From Acidobacteria bacterium Ga0077551 (lineage in GTDB: Bacteria > Pseudomonadota > Alphaproteobacteria > Caulobacterales > Hyphomonadaceae), in contig LNFC01000016.1 of NCBI GenBank assembly GCA_001464545.1, positions 1 through 64,000 on the forward strand: 64,000 nucleotides of DNA, given 5' to 3'. The notes beneath the pieces are model-generated. The model made no database searches, was not told the DNA's origin, and saw only the letters and a list, made by a program, of their open reading frames with translations. Below are positions 24,913-33,338 of the stretch, piece by piece; the first letter of the stretch is position 1; each line of letters starts with the position of its first letter. The position numbers and the translations under genes were made by a program.

Positions 24913-25752
24913 ATGGGCGCGAAGGTGATGCGGATCGGGATTGTCGGGCCGGGGCGGGCGATTGACCGGGGGCTGGCGGAGCGAGTGAGCGCCCTGGCGG
25001 GGGACGCGGCGGAGCTGGTGTTCCATCCGCAATGCTTCCTTCGGGAGGGGCATTTTGCGGGGCCGGACAGCGCGCGGGCGGCGGCGTTTAAAGCGTATGC
25101 GAATGATGCGTCGCTGGACGCGGTGTGGTTTGCGCGGGGCGGGTATGGGGCGTGCCGGATCCTGGACATGGCGTTTGACAGCCTCGGCAATGCCGCGCGG
25201 CGGAAGACCTATCTCGGCTATAGCGATGCGGGCAACCTGCTGGCGCGGCTGGCACGCGACGGGATTGGCCGGGTGGCGCACGGGCCGATGCCGGCGGACA
25301 TTTTGCGGGACGGCGGCGAGGCGGCGGTGCGGCGCGCGCTCGGCTTCCTGACGGGTACGGATGATGGCGCGGGGATTGATCCGGTGACGCAGGCGCCGGG
25401 CAGGTATGCGGCGTTCAACATTTCGGTGTTCGCGAGCCTGATCGGCACCGGCTGGCTGCCGGACCTCAGCGGCCATGTGCTGATGCTGGAGGATGTGGGC
25501 GAGTATCACTACCGGCTCGACCGGATGATGTTCACGATCACGTCGAACCCGGAGGTGCGCAAGGTGGCGGGCATCCGGCTGGGGCGGTGCGGGGCGATCC
25601 CGGTGAACGATATCGACTTCGGCCGGAACGAAGAGGAGATCGTGCAGCACTGGTGCGCGCGGGGCGGGATTGCCTATCTCGGCCGCGCGGATATCGGCCA
25701 CGATGTGGAGAACAAGATCGTGGTGTTCGGGGAGCGGGGCGAGCGCGCCTAG
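24913..25752 (+). CDS. LD-carboxypeptidase-like protein (peptidase family S66)
   Basis: A 279-residue protein of the LdcA/microcin C7 immunity (MccF) family, which cuts L,D bonds such as the terminal D-Ala of murein tetrapeptides during recycling. The catalytic serine is Ser104 in LGYSDAGNLL, after the family block VWFARGGYGACR. The glutamate is Glu193 in MLEDVGEYHYRLDRMM and the histidine is His263 in ADIGHDVENK. No signal peptide is present, so it acts in the cytoplasm. It is slightly shorter than E. coli LdcA. It lies near the Mur ligase but on the opposite strand. Its 3' end overlaps pntB convergently by 4 bp. Confidence 0.88.
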   Translation: MGAKVMRIGIVGPGRAIDRGLAERVSALAGDAAELVFHPQCFLREGHFAGPDSARAAAFKAYANDASLDAVWFARGGYGACRILDMAFDSLGNAARRKTYLGYSDAGNLLARLARDGIGRVAHGPMPADILRDGGEAAVRRALGFLTGTDDGAGIDPVTQAPGRYAAFNISVFASLIGTGWLPDLSGHVLMLEDVGEYHYRLDRMMFTITSNPEVRKVAGIRLGRCGAIPVNDIDFGRNEEEIVQHWCARGGIAYLGRADIGHDVENKIVVFGERGERA

Positions 25753-27167
25753 AGGTTCTTGACGATGTCCTCGACCATCTTCTTGGCGTCCGCGAGCAGC
25801 ATCATCGTGTTGTCGTGGAAGAAGAGTTCGTTCTCGATGCCGGCATAGCCCGAGCCCATCGAGCGCTTGATGAACAGCACGGTGCGGGCGTTCTCCACGT
25901 CGAGGATGGGCATGCCGTAGATCGGCGAGGTCTTGTCGGTTTTGGCGGCCGGGTTCGTGACGTCGTTGGCGCCGATGACGAAGGCGACGTCCGAAGCGGA
26001 GAACTCGGAATTGATGTCTTCGAGTTCGAACACTTCGTCATAAGGCACCTGGGCCTCGGCGAGGAGGACGTTCATGTGGCCTGGCATACGGCCCGCGACG
26101 GGGTGGATGGCGTACTTCACTTCGACGCCTTCGGCCTTCAGCTTCTCGGCCATTTCCTTCAGCGCGTGCTGGGCCTGGGCGACGGCCATGCCGTAGCCGG
26201 GGACGATGATGACCTTGGAGGCGTTCTTCATGATGAAGGCCGCGTCTTCGGCGGAACCCTTCTTGTACGGACGATCGACCTTCGCGCCGCCGGCGGCTGC
26301 TGCTGCATCCTCGCCGCCGAAGCCGCCGAGGATGACCGAGATGAAGGAGCGGTTCATGCCTTTGCACATGATGTATGACAAGATCGCGCCGGAGGAGCCG
26401 ACGAGGGCGCCGGTGATGATCAGCGCGAAGTTGCCGAGCGTGAAGCCGAGGGCGGCGGCGGCCCAGCCGGAATAGGAGTTCAGCATCGAGACGACGACCG
26501 GCATGTCGGCGCCGCCGATGGGGATGATAAGCGTGATGCCGAGGATCAGCGCGAGGACGGTGAGGCCCCAGAAGGCCCACTGGGCCTGGCCGCCGCTCAT
26601 GATGAGCACGACGGTGAGGGCGATGATGCCGCCGGCGAGGGCGAGGTTCAGCAGGTGGCGGGCGGGCAGCAGGATCGGCGCGCCGCTCATGTTGCCGTTG
26701 AGCTTGGCGAAGGCGATGATCGAGCCGGTGAAGGTCAGCGCGCCGATGGCGGAGCCGAGGCCGAGTTCGATGAGTGAAGCGGTTTTCACGCCGGTGAGGC
26801 CCATGATGCCGAAGCTGTCCGGCGCGTAGAGCGCGGCGGCGGCAACGAGCACGGCGGCGAGGCCGACGAGGGAGTGGAAGGCCGCGACGAGCTGCGGCAT
26901 GTCGGTCATGGCGATGCGGCGGGCGGTAACCGCGCCGATGGTGCCGCCGATGGCGACGGCGCCGATCATCAGGGCCCAGGTGGTGGGGTCAAGCTTGTCC
27001 CAGAGCAGCACGATGGTGGTGGCCACCGCGATGGCCATGCCGATCATGCCGTTGCGGTTACCCTTCTGGCTGGTCGCAGGGCTCGAGAGGCCGCGCAGCG
27101 CGAGGATGAACAGCACGCCCGCGACGAGATAGAGCAGCGGCGCCCAGGTGGAGTTGAAGGATTCCAT
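25749..27167 (-). CDS. pntB: NAD(P) transhydrogenase, beta subunit
   Basis: A 472-residue subunit carrying about nine membrane helices and the C-terminal NADP-binding domain III (PGYGMAVAQAQHALKEMAEKL, VAGRMPGHMNVLLAEA, IGANDVTNPAAKTDKTSPIYGMP). It couples proton entry to hydride transfer from NADH to NADP. The start overlaps the stop of the NTF2-like gene by one base. It is the last gene of an operon whose first two genes encode the alpha subunit in two parts. Confidence 0.96.
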   Translation of the reverse strand: MESFNSTWAPLLYLVAGVLFILALRGLSSPATSQKGNRNGMIGMAIAVATTIVLLWDKLDPTTWALMIGAVAIGGTIGAVTARRIAMTDMPQLVAAFHSLVGLAAVLVAAAALYAPDSFGIMGLTGVKTASLIELGLGSAIGALTFTGSIIAFAKLNGNMSGAPILLPARHLLNLALAGGIIALTVVLIMSGGQAQWAFWGLTVLALILGITLIIPIGGADMPVVVSMLNSYSGWAAAALGFTLGNFALIITGALVGSSGAILSYIMCKGMNRSFISVILGGFGGEDAAAAAGGAKVDRPYKKGSAEDAAFIMKNASKVIIVPGYGMAVAQAQHALKEMAEKLKAEGVEVKYAIHPVAGRMPGHMNVLLAEAQVPYDEVFELEDINSEFSASDVAFVIGANDVTNPAAKTDKTSPIYGMPILDVENARTVLFIKRSMGSGYAGIENELFFHDNTMMLLADAKKMVEDIVKNL

Positions 27168-27595
27168 CAGTTCTTAGCTCCTAAGGGTGTGCCGCGGGCA
27201 GCCCAAGCGGCGACTTCGCCATCGGCGATGGCGAAGCAGGCTTTCCAGGCGCCGGTCTTGTTGCGGCGAAGTGTGTAGGTTGTCGGCCAGGCGACGATGC
27301 GTTGGCCCGAGGCGTCGGCGAGTTCGTAGTCGACCTCGACGATGGCGACGCCGTCATGCGGCTCCGCCACCTGCCGGACCGTGCCGGACGCCTTGGCAAC
27401 GCCCTGGCGGACGTAGAAGCCGTCGAGCGAACTGACGTTCTTGTGGAAGCTGTCGCGGTCCGGAAAGGCAAACGAGGCGGCGCGCTGGGTGATGAGGCAG
27501 GGGTAGGTCCAGGCATCCACAATCGCGTCCATGTCGCGGGCCGAGAAGGCGGCGGCATAGGCGTCGAAAAAGGATTGGGCCTGGGCGAGCGTCAC
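27167..27595 (-). CDS. NTF2-like protein inserted in the pnt operon
   Basis: A 142-residue soluble protein with the cystatin/NTF2 (SnoaL, DUF4440) pattern: an N-terminal helix pair FFDAYAAAFSARDMDAIVDAW, then strands around VDYELADASGQRIVAWPTTYTLRR and WKACFAIADGE. No catalytic dyad is evident. It lies between pntAB and pntB, three bases after the former and sharing one base with the latter, so it is translationally coupled to the transhydrogenase. Its job there is unknown; a ligand-binding or assembly role is conceivable. Confidence 0.82.
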   Translation of the reverse strand: MTLAQAQSFFDAYAAAFSARDMDAIVDAWTYPCLITQRAASFAFPDRDSFHKNVSSLDGFYVRQGVAKASGTVRQVAEPHDGVAIVEVDYELADASGQRIVAWPTTYTLRRNKTGAWKACFAIADGEVAAWAARGTPLGAKN

Positions 27596-27598
27596 GCG

Positions 27599-27964
27599 CT
27601 ACTGCCCCTTCTTCTTGTACATGGCCAGCATACGCTGGGTGACAAGGAAGCCGCCGAAGATGTTGACGCTGGCAAGGGCCACGGCGACAGCGCCGAGGAT
27701 CTTGGCGACCCAGCCTTCGGACGTGAGCCCGGCGGCGGCAGCGGCGACGAGGGCGCCAACGACGATCACCGACGAAATGGCGTTGGTCACGGCCATCAGC
27801 GGCGTGTGCAGGGCGGGCGTGACCGACCAGACGACATAATAACCGACGAAGCAGGCGAGCGCAAAGATGGCCGCGAGGAAGACGGTGGACTCGATGCCGC
27901 CAGCTTCGGCATGGGCCGGAAGGGCGAGCGCCGCGAGGGCGAGGACGGAAAGGGCGCGTTTCAT
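27599..27964 (-). CDS. pntAB: NAD(P) transhydrogenase, alpha subunit part 2 (membrane)
   Basis: A 121-residue membrane subunit of the three-gene transhydrogenase. After a cleavable-looking leader ([19 protein letters not shown]), three helices follow: [20 protein letters not shown], a second around [18 protein letters not shown], and [31 protein letters not shown]. The [13 protein letters not shown] motif is typical of the domain II alpha helices. It starts directly after the pntAA stop. Confidence 0.94.
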   Translation of the reverse strand: MKRALSVLALAALALPAHAEAGGIESTVFLAAIFALACFVGYYVVWSVTPALHTPLMAVTNAISSVIVVGALVAAAAAGLTSEGWVAKILGAVAVALASVNIFGGFLVTQRMLAMYKKKGQ

Positions 27965-29092
27965 TTACTTGAGCCTTTCGCTGACGGTGGCGCCATTGCG
28001 GGTGAGCAGCATGGCTTTGACGATCTCATCGTCCGTATCGAGATTGAGCTTGCCGCCCTCGCCGGTGATCAGCGGCAGGAAGGCGAGCAGGTTCTTGGAA
28101 TAGAGCGAAGAGGAGTCGGCAGGCAGGCGGGCGGGCAGGTTCGAGAAGCCCGCAACCTTCACGCCGTTGACGTCGACGATTTCGTCCGCCTTCGAGAGCG
28201 GGCAGTTGCCGCCCTGGCTGACGGCCATGTCGACGATGACCGAGCCGGGCTTCATCGAATGGACCATCGCTTCGGTGATCAGCACGGGCGCGGCGCGGCC
28301 GGGGATCAGCGCGGTAGTGATGACGATGTCCTGCTTGGCGATGTGGCTGGCGGTGAGCGCGGCCTGTTTCGCCTGGTATTCCGGCGACATTTCCTTGGCA
28401 TAGCCTGCCGAGGTTTCGGCGGCCTTGAACTCTTCATCCTCGACCGCGATGAACTTGGCGCCGAGCGAGGCGACCTGTTCCTTGGCGGCGGGGCGCACGT
28501 CGTTGGCGGTTACAACTGCGCCGAGGCGGCGGGCGGTGGCGATGGCCTGGAGGCCCGCAACGCCGGCGCCCATCACGAAGACTTTGGCGGGGGCAACGGT
28601 ACCTGCGGCGGTCATCATCATCGGCATGGCGCGGCCATAGATCTGGGCGCCTTCGATGATAGCGCGGTAGCCGGCTAGGTTCGATTGCGAAGAGAGCGCG
28701 TCCATCGACTGGGCGCGGGTGATTCGCGGAGTGAACTCCATCGACAGGCCGGCGATCTTGCGGGCGTTAAGCGCCGCGACCTCGTCTGCTGCGTAGGCGA
28801 AGGGCTCCATCAGGGCGATCAGGGCCGCGCCTTCGGGCAGGGCCGCGATCTCCGCAGGCTCCGGCCGGCGGACCTTGAAGACGATGTCGGCCCCGGTGGC
28901 TGCAGCGGCGGCGCCGGCAGCGATGGCCGCGCCTGCCTCGGTGAAGGCGCTGTCAGGGAAGCCGGCGACGGTGCCCGCGCCGGATTCGATCGTCACCGTG
29001 TGGCCGAGGCCCACGAGCTTCTTGACGGTCTCCGGGGTTGCCGCGACGCGGGTTTCACCGGCTCTACGTTCTTTGAGCACTGATATCTTCAT
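27965..29092 (-). CDS. pntAA: NAD(P) transhydrogenase, alpha subunit part 1 (NAD-binding)
   Basis: A 375-residue soluble subunit related to alanine dehydrogenase, forming domain I that binds NAD(H). The ATG at 29092 gives the family start MKISVLKERRAGETRVAATP; the frame extends 12 codons further without good support. The dinucleotide fold is VFVMGAGVAGLQAIATARRLGA. The loop region SPEYQAKQAALTASHIAKQDIVITTALIPGRAAP is typical. It is the first gene of the pntAA-pntAB-NTF2-pntB operon, which starts in the 59-bp gap shared with the divergent SDR gene. Confidence 0.96.
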   Translation of the reverse strand: MKISVLKERRAGETRVAATPETVKKLVGLGHTVTIESGAGTVAGFPDSAFTEAGAAIAAGAAAAATGADIVFKVRRPEPAEIAALPEGAALIALMEPFAYAADEVAALNARKIAGLSMEFTPRITRAQSMDALSSQSNLAGYRAIIEGAQIYGRAMPMMMTAAGTVAPAKVFVMGAGVAGLQAIATARRLGAVVTANDVRPAAKEQVASLGAKFIAVEDEEFKAAETSAGYAKEMSPEYQAKQAALTASHIAKQDIVITTALIPGRAAPVLITEAMVHSMKPGSVIVDMAVSQGGNCPLSKADEIVDVNGVKVAGFSNLPARLPADSSSLYSKNLLAFLPLITGEGGKLNLDTDDEIVKAMLLTRNGATVSERLK

Positions 29093-29151
29093 GGCGCCCT
29101 GAATTAGGTTAAACCTTGCGCTGTGCAACTGTTATTTTGGAGGTTTGAGGC

Positions 29152-29919
29152 ATGAGCTTGTTTAGTCTGGCTAACAGGACGGCATTGGTAACGGGGGCTT
29201 CCAGCGGCCTCGGCGAGCATTTTGCGCATGTGCTGGCGGGGGCAGGCGCCACCGTTGTGATCGCCGCGAGACGGATGGACCGGCTCGAGGACGTGGCTGC
29301 GGACATTGCCGCCAAGGGGGGCAAGGCCCTGCCGGTCGAAATGGATGTGACCCGGGACGGCAGCGTGGTTGCCGCGTTCGATTCGATCCGGGAAGCCCTC
29401 GGGCGGCCGTGCGATATCGTCATCAACAATTCGGGCATGTCGCGCGGAGGCTGGTTCCGCGAACAGAGCGAGGAGGACTGGAACGCGGTGATGGATACCA
29501 ACCTCACCGGCGTCTGGCGCGTGGGCAAGCATGCGACCAATGCGATGATCGCGGCGGGGGCGAAGGGCTCCATCGTCAACATCGCCTCGATCACGGCGCA
29601 CCGGACGCAGTTCATGACGACGGCCTATTGCGTTTCGAAAGCGGGGGTGGATCACCTGACACGGCACATGGCGCTGGAGAATGCGCGCTATGGCATCCGC
29701 GTGAACGCGATCTCACCAGGCTATTACAAGACGGCGATCAACGATGAGTATCTCGACTCCGAGGCGGGCGAGGCGATGCGCAAGCGGATCGCGTTTCGCC
29801 GGTTTGGCGAATACCGGGAGCTCGACGGAGCGCTGCTGCTGCTGTCGTCCGAGGCGGGGAGCTACATGACCGGCTCGACGATTGTCGTGGATGGCGGGCA
29901 TTTGCTATCTTCTTTGTGA
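29152..29919 (+). CDS. Short-chain dehydrogenase/reductase
   Basis: A 255-residue classical SDR. The cofactor motif is TGASSGLG at about residue 15, with ARR after the second strand favouring NADP. The NNSG motif, the serine of NIASITAHRT, and the YxxxK pair in AYCVSKAG provide the catalytic residues. NAISPGYYKT and GSTIVVDGGHL complete the fold. The substrate is unknown; family members of this type reduce ketones, including 3-oxoacyl-CoA. GGAGG lies upstream of the ATG. It is divergent from the transhydrogenase operon, which supplies NADPH. Confidence 0.93.
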   Translation: MSLFSLANRTALVTGASSGLGEHFAHVLAGAGATVVIAARRMDRLEDVAADIAAKGGKALPVEMDVTRDGSVVAAFDSIREALGRPCDIVINNSGMSRGGWFREQSEEDWNAVMDTNLTGVWRVGKHATNAMIAAGAKGSIVNIASITAHRTQFMTTAYCVSKAGVDHLTRHMALENARYGIRVNAISPGYYKTAINDEYLDSEAGEAMRKRIAFRRFGEYRELDGALLLLSSEAGSYMTGSTIVVDGGHLLSSL

Positions 29920-29952
29920 GTTACGGAGAATAGGCCGACGGCAACCGAGATC

Positions 29953-30369
29953 GTGAAGATTGATGCCTCGAACGCTGTCTATCTTGATAGCATCGCGCCG
30001 GAGGTCTTCGATTTTCCGGTAAGGCCGGATTATCTCTCGGCGTTCCTGAGCGATCCCCGGCATGTTCTGATTGTTGCGATCGACGACGGCTGCGTGGTGG
30101 GCATGGCAACGGCGTTCGAGTATTTCCACCCCGACAAGCCGCCGCAGATGTTCATTAACGAAGTCGGCGTTTCGCCTGGCTGGCAACGCAAAGGTCTGGG
30201 CCGGAAGCTGACGGCTGCCTTGGTGGAGGAAGCGGAACGTCGCGGTTGCCAATACGCCTGGCTCGGAACGGAATCGCAAAACATCGCGGCGCAAAAGTGT
30301 TTTGCCAGTGTTCCAGAGGCCGAAGGACCGAAAACCTTTCTGCTTTACGAGTGGGACATGGAAGACTGA
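29953..30369 (+). CDS. GNAT acetyltransferase, AAC(3)-I-like
   Basis: A 138-residue GCN5-related acetyltransferase starting at a GTG; no earlier start exists because the frame runs back into the SDR stop. The acetyl-CoA motif is NEVGVSPGWQRKGLGRKLTAALVEEA. The preceding block DPRHVLIVAIDDGCVVGMATAFEYFHPDKPPQMF resembles aminoglycoside 3-N-acetyltransferase I enzymes. Whether it acetylates aminoglycosides cannot be judged from sequence; many chromosomal members have other substrates. It is the last gene before the cobalamin riboswitch. Confidence 0.87.
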   Translation: MKIDASNAVYLDSIAPEVFDFPVRPDYLSAFLSDPRHVLIVAIDDGCVVGMATAFEYFHPDKPPQMFINEVGVSPGWQRKGLGRKLTAALVEEAERRGCQYAWLGTESQNIAAQKCFASVPEAEGPKTFLLYEWDMED

Positions 30370-30417
30370 CGCGGACTTGCCGCCCCGCCAAGGACGCACT
30401 AACAGTCAAGAACGCGA

Positions 30418-30576
30418 AAGGTGCCCGGGTCCAAAGCCCGGGTGAAAAGGGAAGCCGGTGGGAATCCGGCGCTATGCCCGTAACTGTCAGCGGGGAGTTT
30501 TCTGAGCGCGACGCCACTGGGAGACCGGGAAGGCAGCTCTGAAAGCCTCGATCCGCAGAGCCAGGAGACCTGCCTC
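30418..30576 (+). promoter_or_regulatory. Cobalamin (B12) riboswitch
   Basis: The leader of btuB shows the conserved parts of the AdoCbl/cobalamin aptamer in order: GGTGCCCGGGT near 30420, the hairpin around GAAAAGGGAAGCCGGTGGGAATCCGGC, ATGCCCGTAACTGT near 30475, GCCACTGGGAGACCGGGAAGGC near 30512, and the B12 box AGCCAGGAGACCTGCC at 30559-30574. The 126 bases between the box and the btuB ATG hold the expression platform. Binding of cobalamin should switch off the uptake operon. The edges are approximate. Confidence 0.95.
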
Positions 30577-30702
30577 TCGCCGTCGTGAGCTCGCCGCCCG
30601 GGACCAGGCGTAGGGCTGCGGAGGCACGCCTTCCGTTCATGCGACATGTCATGAACCCGCCGCAGGGATGCACTCCCTCCGGCATTTGAAGGAGCTGTGG
30701 AC

Positions 30703-32553
30703 ATGATCCTCAGACTGACTTTGCTTGGCGCTTCGGCGCTGGCTTTCAATATTTCCGTGGCGTCGGCCGAGGAGGCGCGCCTGCTTGATCCGGTCGAAGT
30801 GACGGGGCTGCGCCCGGTCGAGGCCGATCAGGCGACCGTTTCCGTCTCTGTACTGACGGCTGACGAACTTGCCGCGCGCGCCTCGCCCAATCCGGCGGAC
30901 CAGCTGCGCGGCGTGCCGGGAGCGGCGGTATCGCGCTCGGGCAGCCTCGGCGGGCTGACGCAGGTGCGCTTTCGCGGGGCCGAGGCGAACCATACGCTGG
31001 TGCTGTTCGAGGGGATCGAGATTTCCGATCCGGTGAATGGCGATACCGATTTCGGGCTGCTGACGGCGTTGCCCGTCGGTCGCATCGAAGTGCTGCGCGG
31101 CGCGGCGTCTTCCATCCACGGATCGGACGCGATTGGCGGCGTGGTGTCGATTGACGCCGCGCGGGCGGTGGGCGTCTCGGGCTTTGCCGCAGGCGGCAGT
31201 TTCGGCACGGGCCAGGGCGCGCTTGGCTGGAGCGGCGATGCCTTTGGCGGCGTGATCTCGGGACTGACGACTGACGGCGTGGACGCGGCCGGGACGGGCG
31301 GCGAGAAGGACGGCTCGGACGCGTTGTCCGGTCTGCTGACGGGGAGATTTGATCTGGGGGCGGACTGGTCGCTCTCGCTGGTCGGGCTCGCGCGCCGGGC
31401 GGATTCGGATTTTGATACGGATACGGACTTTGACGGGCTGCTGGATGATGTGGACCGGCGCACCGAGGCGCAGCAGCGCCTCGTCGGCGCGGCGCTGGCC
31501 GGTACGCTGGGGCCACTGGACCATGTGGTGCGGGCGAGCTTCAACGAGGTGGACCGGGACAATTTCGCCGATGGCGCCATCACGGATGTGGCGAAGGGGC
31601 AGCGCACCAGGGTGAGCTGGTCGCCGAGCTATAAGGCGGGCGCGCACCGGCTGACCGGGCTCGTGGATTTCGAGCGCGAAACGTATGAGCGCTCGGATGT
31701 GCAGTTCGGCGGGGCGACGGATGCGGACGAGGCGTTCGAGTCTGTGTCGTTTGCCGGTGAGTACTGGCTGACGGCCGGCGCGTTCGATCTCGCGGCCTCG
31801 GTGCGCCATGACGACAATAGGGGCCGGTTCGACAATGCGACGACCTGGCGTCTCGGCGCGGGCTATGCGCTGGGCAGCGTGGGCGGGCGCGTACGGGCTT
31901 CGGTTGGCACGGGGATCAAGAATCCAACGTTCACGGAGCTTTACGGCTTCTTCACCGGCAGCTTCATCGGCAACCCGGACCTGAAGCCGGAAGAGTCGCA
32001 GGGCTGGGAGATCGGTTGGGAACAGGCCATCGGCGGCGTCAGCTATTCGGCGACGTATTTCGATGCGAATCTGGAGAATGAAATCTATACGGCGTTCAAT
32101 CCCGACTTCACGTCGACCGCACTAAACCGGGCGGGCGAGAGCGAGCGGAGCGGCGTTGAGCTGGCCGGGCGTTGGCAGGCGTTTTCGAACCTCTCGTTGG
32201 CGGGCCAGGCCACGCTCTTCGACTCGCAGGATGATACGGGGGCGGACGAAATCCGTGTGCCGGAGATGACAGTGTCGGTTTCGGCGGACTGGCAGGTGCA
32301 GCCGGACGGGCTGCGGCTCGGTCTCGCGCTCGACCATGTGGGCGAGCAGGGGGATTTCGATTTCGGACCTTTCCCGTCGCGCCTCGTCGCGCTGGAAGCT
32401 TATACGCTGGCCTCTCTGACGGCGGAATATCCGGTCACGGAACGTCTCGCGGTCACGCTGCGCGGGGAGAACCTGCTGGACGAGACGGCCACTGATGTGT
32501 TCGGCTATAATGGGCCGGGCGCCGGCGTGTTTGTGGGGCTGAAGCTGAGATGA
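30703..32553 (+). CDS. btuB: TonB-dependent vitamin B12 receptor
   Basis: A 616-residue outer-membrane beta-barrel receptor. The ATG at 30703 is preferred over a GTG six bases earlier because AAGGAG then has normal spacing. A signal peptide (ILRLTLLGASALAFNISVASA) is followed by the plug domain (VSVLTADELAARASPNPADQLRGVPG, VRFRGAEANHTLVLFEGIEI, RIEVLRGAASSIHGSDAIGGVVSI). The barrel follows to the end, with the typical TonB receptor blocks NPDLKPEESQGWEIGWEQ and NLLDETATDVFGY. A calcium-type acidic run occurs around SDFDTDTDFDG. Its place directly behind the riboswitch and before the BtuFCD transporter identifies the substrate as cobalamin. Confidence 0.95.
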   Translation: MILRLTLLGASALAFNISVASAEEARLLDPVEVTGLRPVEADQATVSVSVLTADELAARASPNPADQLRGVPGAAVSRSGSLGGLTQVRFRGAEANHTLVLFEGIEISDPVNGDTDFGLLTALPVGRIEVLRGAASSIHGSDAIGGVVSIDAARAVGVSGFAAGGSFGTGQGALGWSGDAFGGVISGLTTDGVDAAGTGGEKDGSDALSGLLTGRFDLGADWSLSLVGLARRADSDFDTDTDFDGLLDDVDRRTEAQQRLVGAALAGTLGPLDHVVRASFNEVDRDNFADGAITDVAKGQRTRVSWSPSYKAGAHRLTGLVDFERETYERSDVQFGGATDADEAFESVSFAGEYWLTAGAFDLAASVRHDDNRGRFDNATTWRLGAGYALGSVGGRVRASVGTGIKNPTFTELYGFFTGSFIGNPDLKPEESQGWEIGWEQAIGGVSYSATYFDANLENEIYTAFNPDFTSTALNRAGESERSGVELAGRWQAFSNLSLAGQATLFDSQDDTGADEIRVPEMTVSVSADWQVQPDGLRLGLALDHVGEQGDFDFGPFPSRLVALEAYTLASLTAEYPVTERLAVTLRGENLLDETATDVFGYNGPGAGVFVGLKLR

Positions 32554-33338
32554 AGCCGGGGCTTGCCGCCTTTTTCATGATCGTGCTGGCTGGTTTCGCG
32601 CAGGCGGAGCCGGCCCGTCCGACGCTCGTGTCGCTCGACTATTGCGCGGATCAGTTCGTGTTGGCGCTGGCCGACCGCGAGCAGATCCTGGCGGTGTCGA
32701 AGGATGCCGAGCGCCGGTTCAGCCATTTGCGGGCGAAGGCGGCGGGCATTCCCAAGGTGCGCGCGGCGGCGGAGGATGTCATTGCGCTGCAGCCGGATGT
32801 CGTCGTGCGCAGTTTTGGCGGGGACGAGCGGGCGCTGGAGTTCTATCAGCGGTTCGGCATCCGCACCGTGCAGCTCGGCTATGCGGACGATGTTCAGGGT
32901 ACGGTGGATGTGCTGCGGGCCGTGGCGGCGGAGATCGGGCAGGGCGTGCGCGCCGAGGCGCTGATTGCAGCGATGCCGGGCGCGGCGGCGGAGACGGGGC
33001 GTTCGGCGCTGTATGTGACGCCGGGCGGGGTGAGCGCGGGCCAGGGCACGATGATCGGCTCGATCATGGCGCAGGCGGGCCTCTCGAATGCGAATATCGG
33101 TGAGGGCTGGACGGACCTTCCGCTAGAGCGGCTGGTGCAGGCGCCGCCGGCGTTGATGCTGACGGCGTTCTTCGGGTTTGACGATGACGCGACGGACCGC
33201 TGGTCGGTGTCGCGGCATCCGGTGATGCGTCGGTTGATGGCGGGCGCGCAGGTCATCGCGATGGATGAGTCGCGCATCTCGTGCCCGGCCTGGCTGGTGG
33301 CGGATGAGGCGCAGGCAATTGCGAAGGCGCTGAAATGA
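32550..33338 (+). CDS. btuF: Periplasmic B12-binding protein of the ABC importer
   Basis: A 262-residue class III substrate-binding protein with signal peptide (FFMIVLAGFAQA). The start is TLVSLDYCADQFVLALADREQILAVS and the hinge region follows AEDVIALQPDVVV, both typical of BtuF/FecB-like proteins. It passes cobalamin from BtuB to the inner-membrane permease. The ATG overlaps the btuB stop by 4 bp. It could in principle bind a siderophore, but the riboswitch makes B12 the firm choice. Confidence 0.9.
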   Translation: MKPGLAAFFMIVLAGFAQAEPARPTLVSLDYCADQFVLALADREQILAVSKDAERRFSHLRAKAAGIPKVRAAAEDVIALQPDVVVRSFGGDERALEFYQRFGIRTVQLGYADDVQGTVDVLRAVAAEIGQGVRAEALIAAMPGAAAETGRSALYVTPGGVSAGQGTMIGSIMAQAGLSNANIGEGWTDLPLERLVQAPPALMLTAFFGFDDDATDRWSVSRHPVMRRLMAGAQVIAMDESRISCPAWLVADEAQAIAKALK

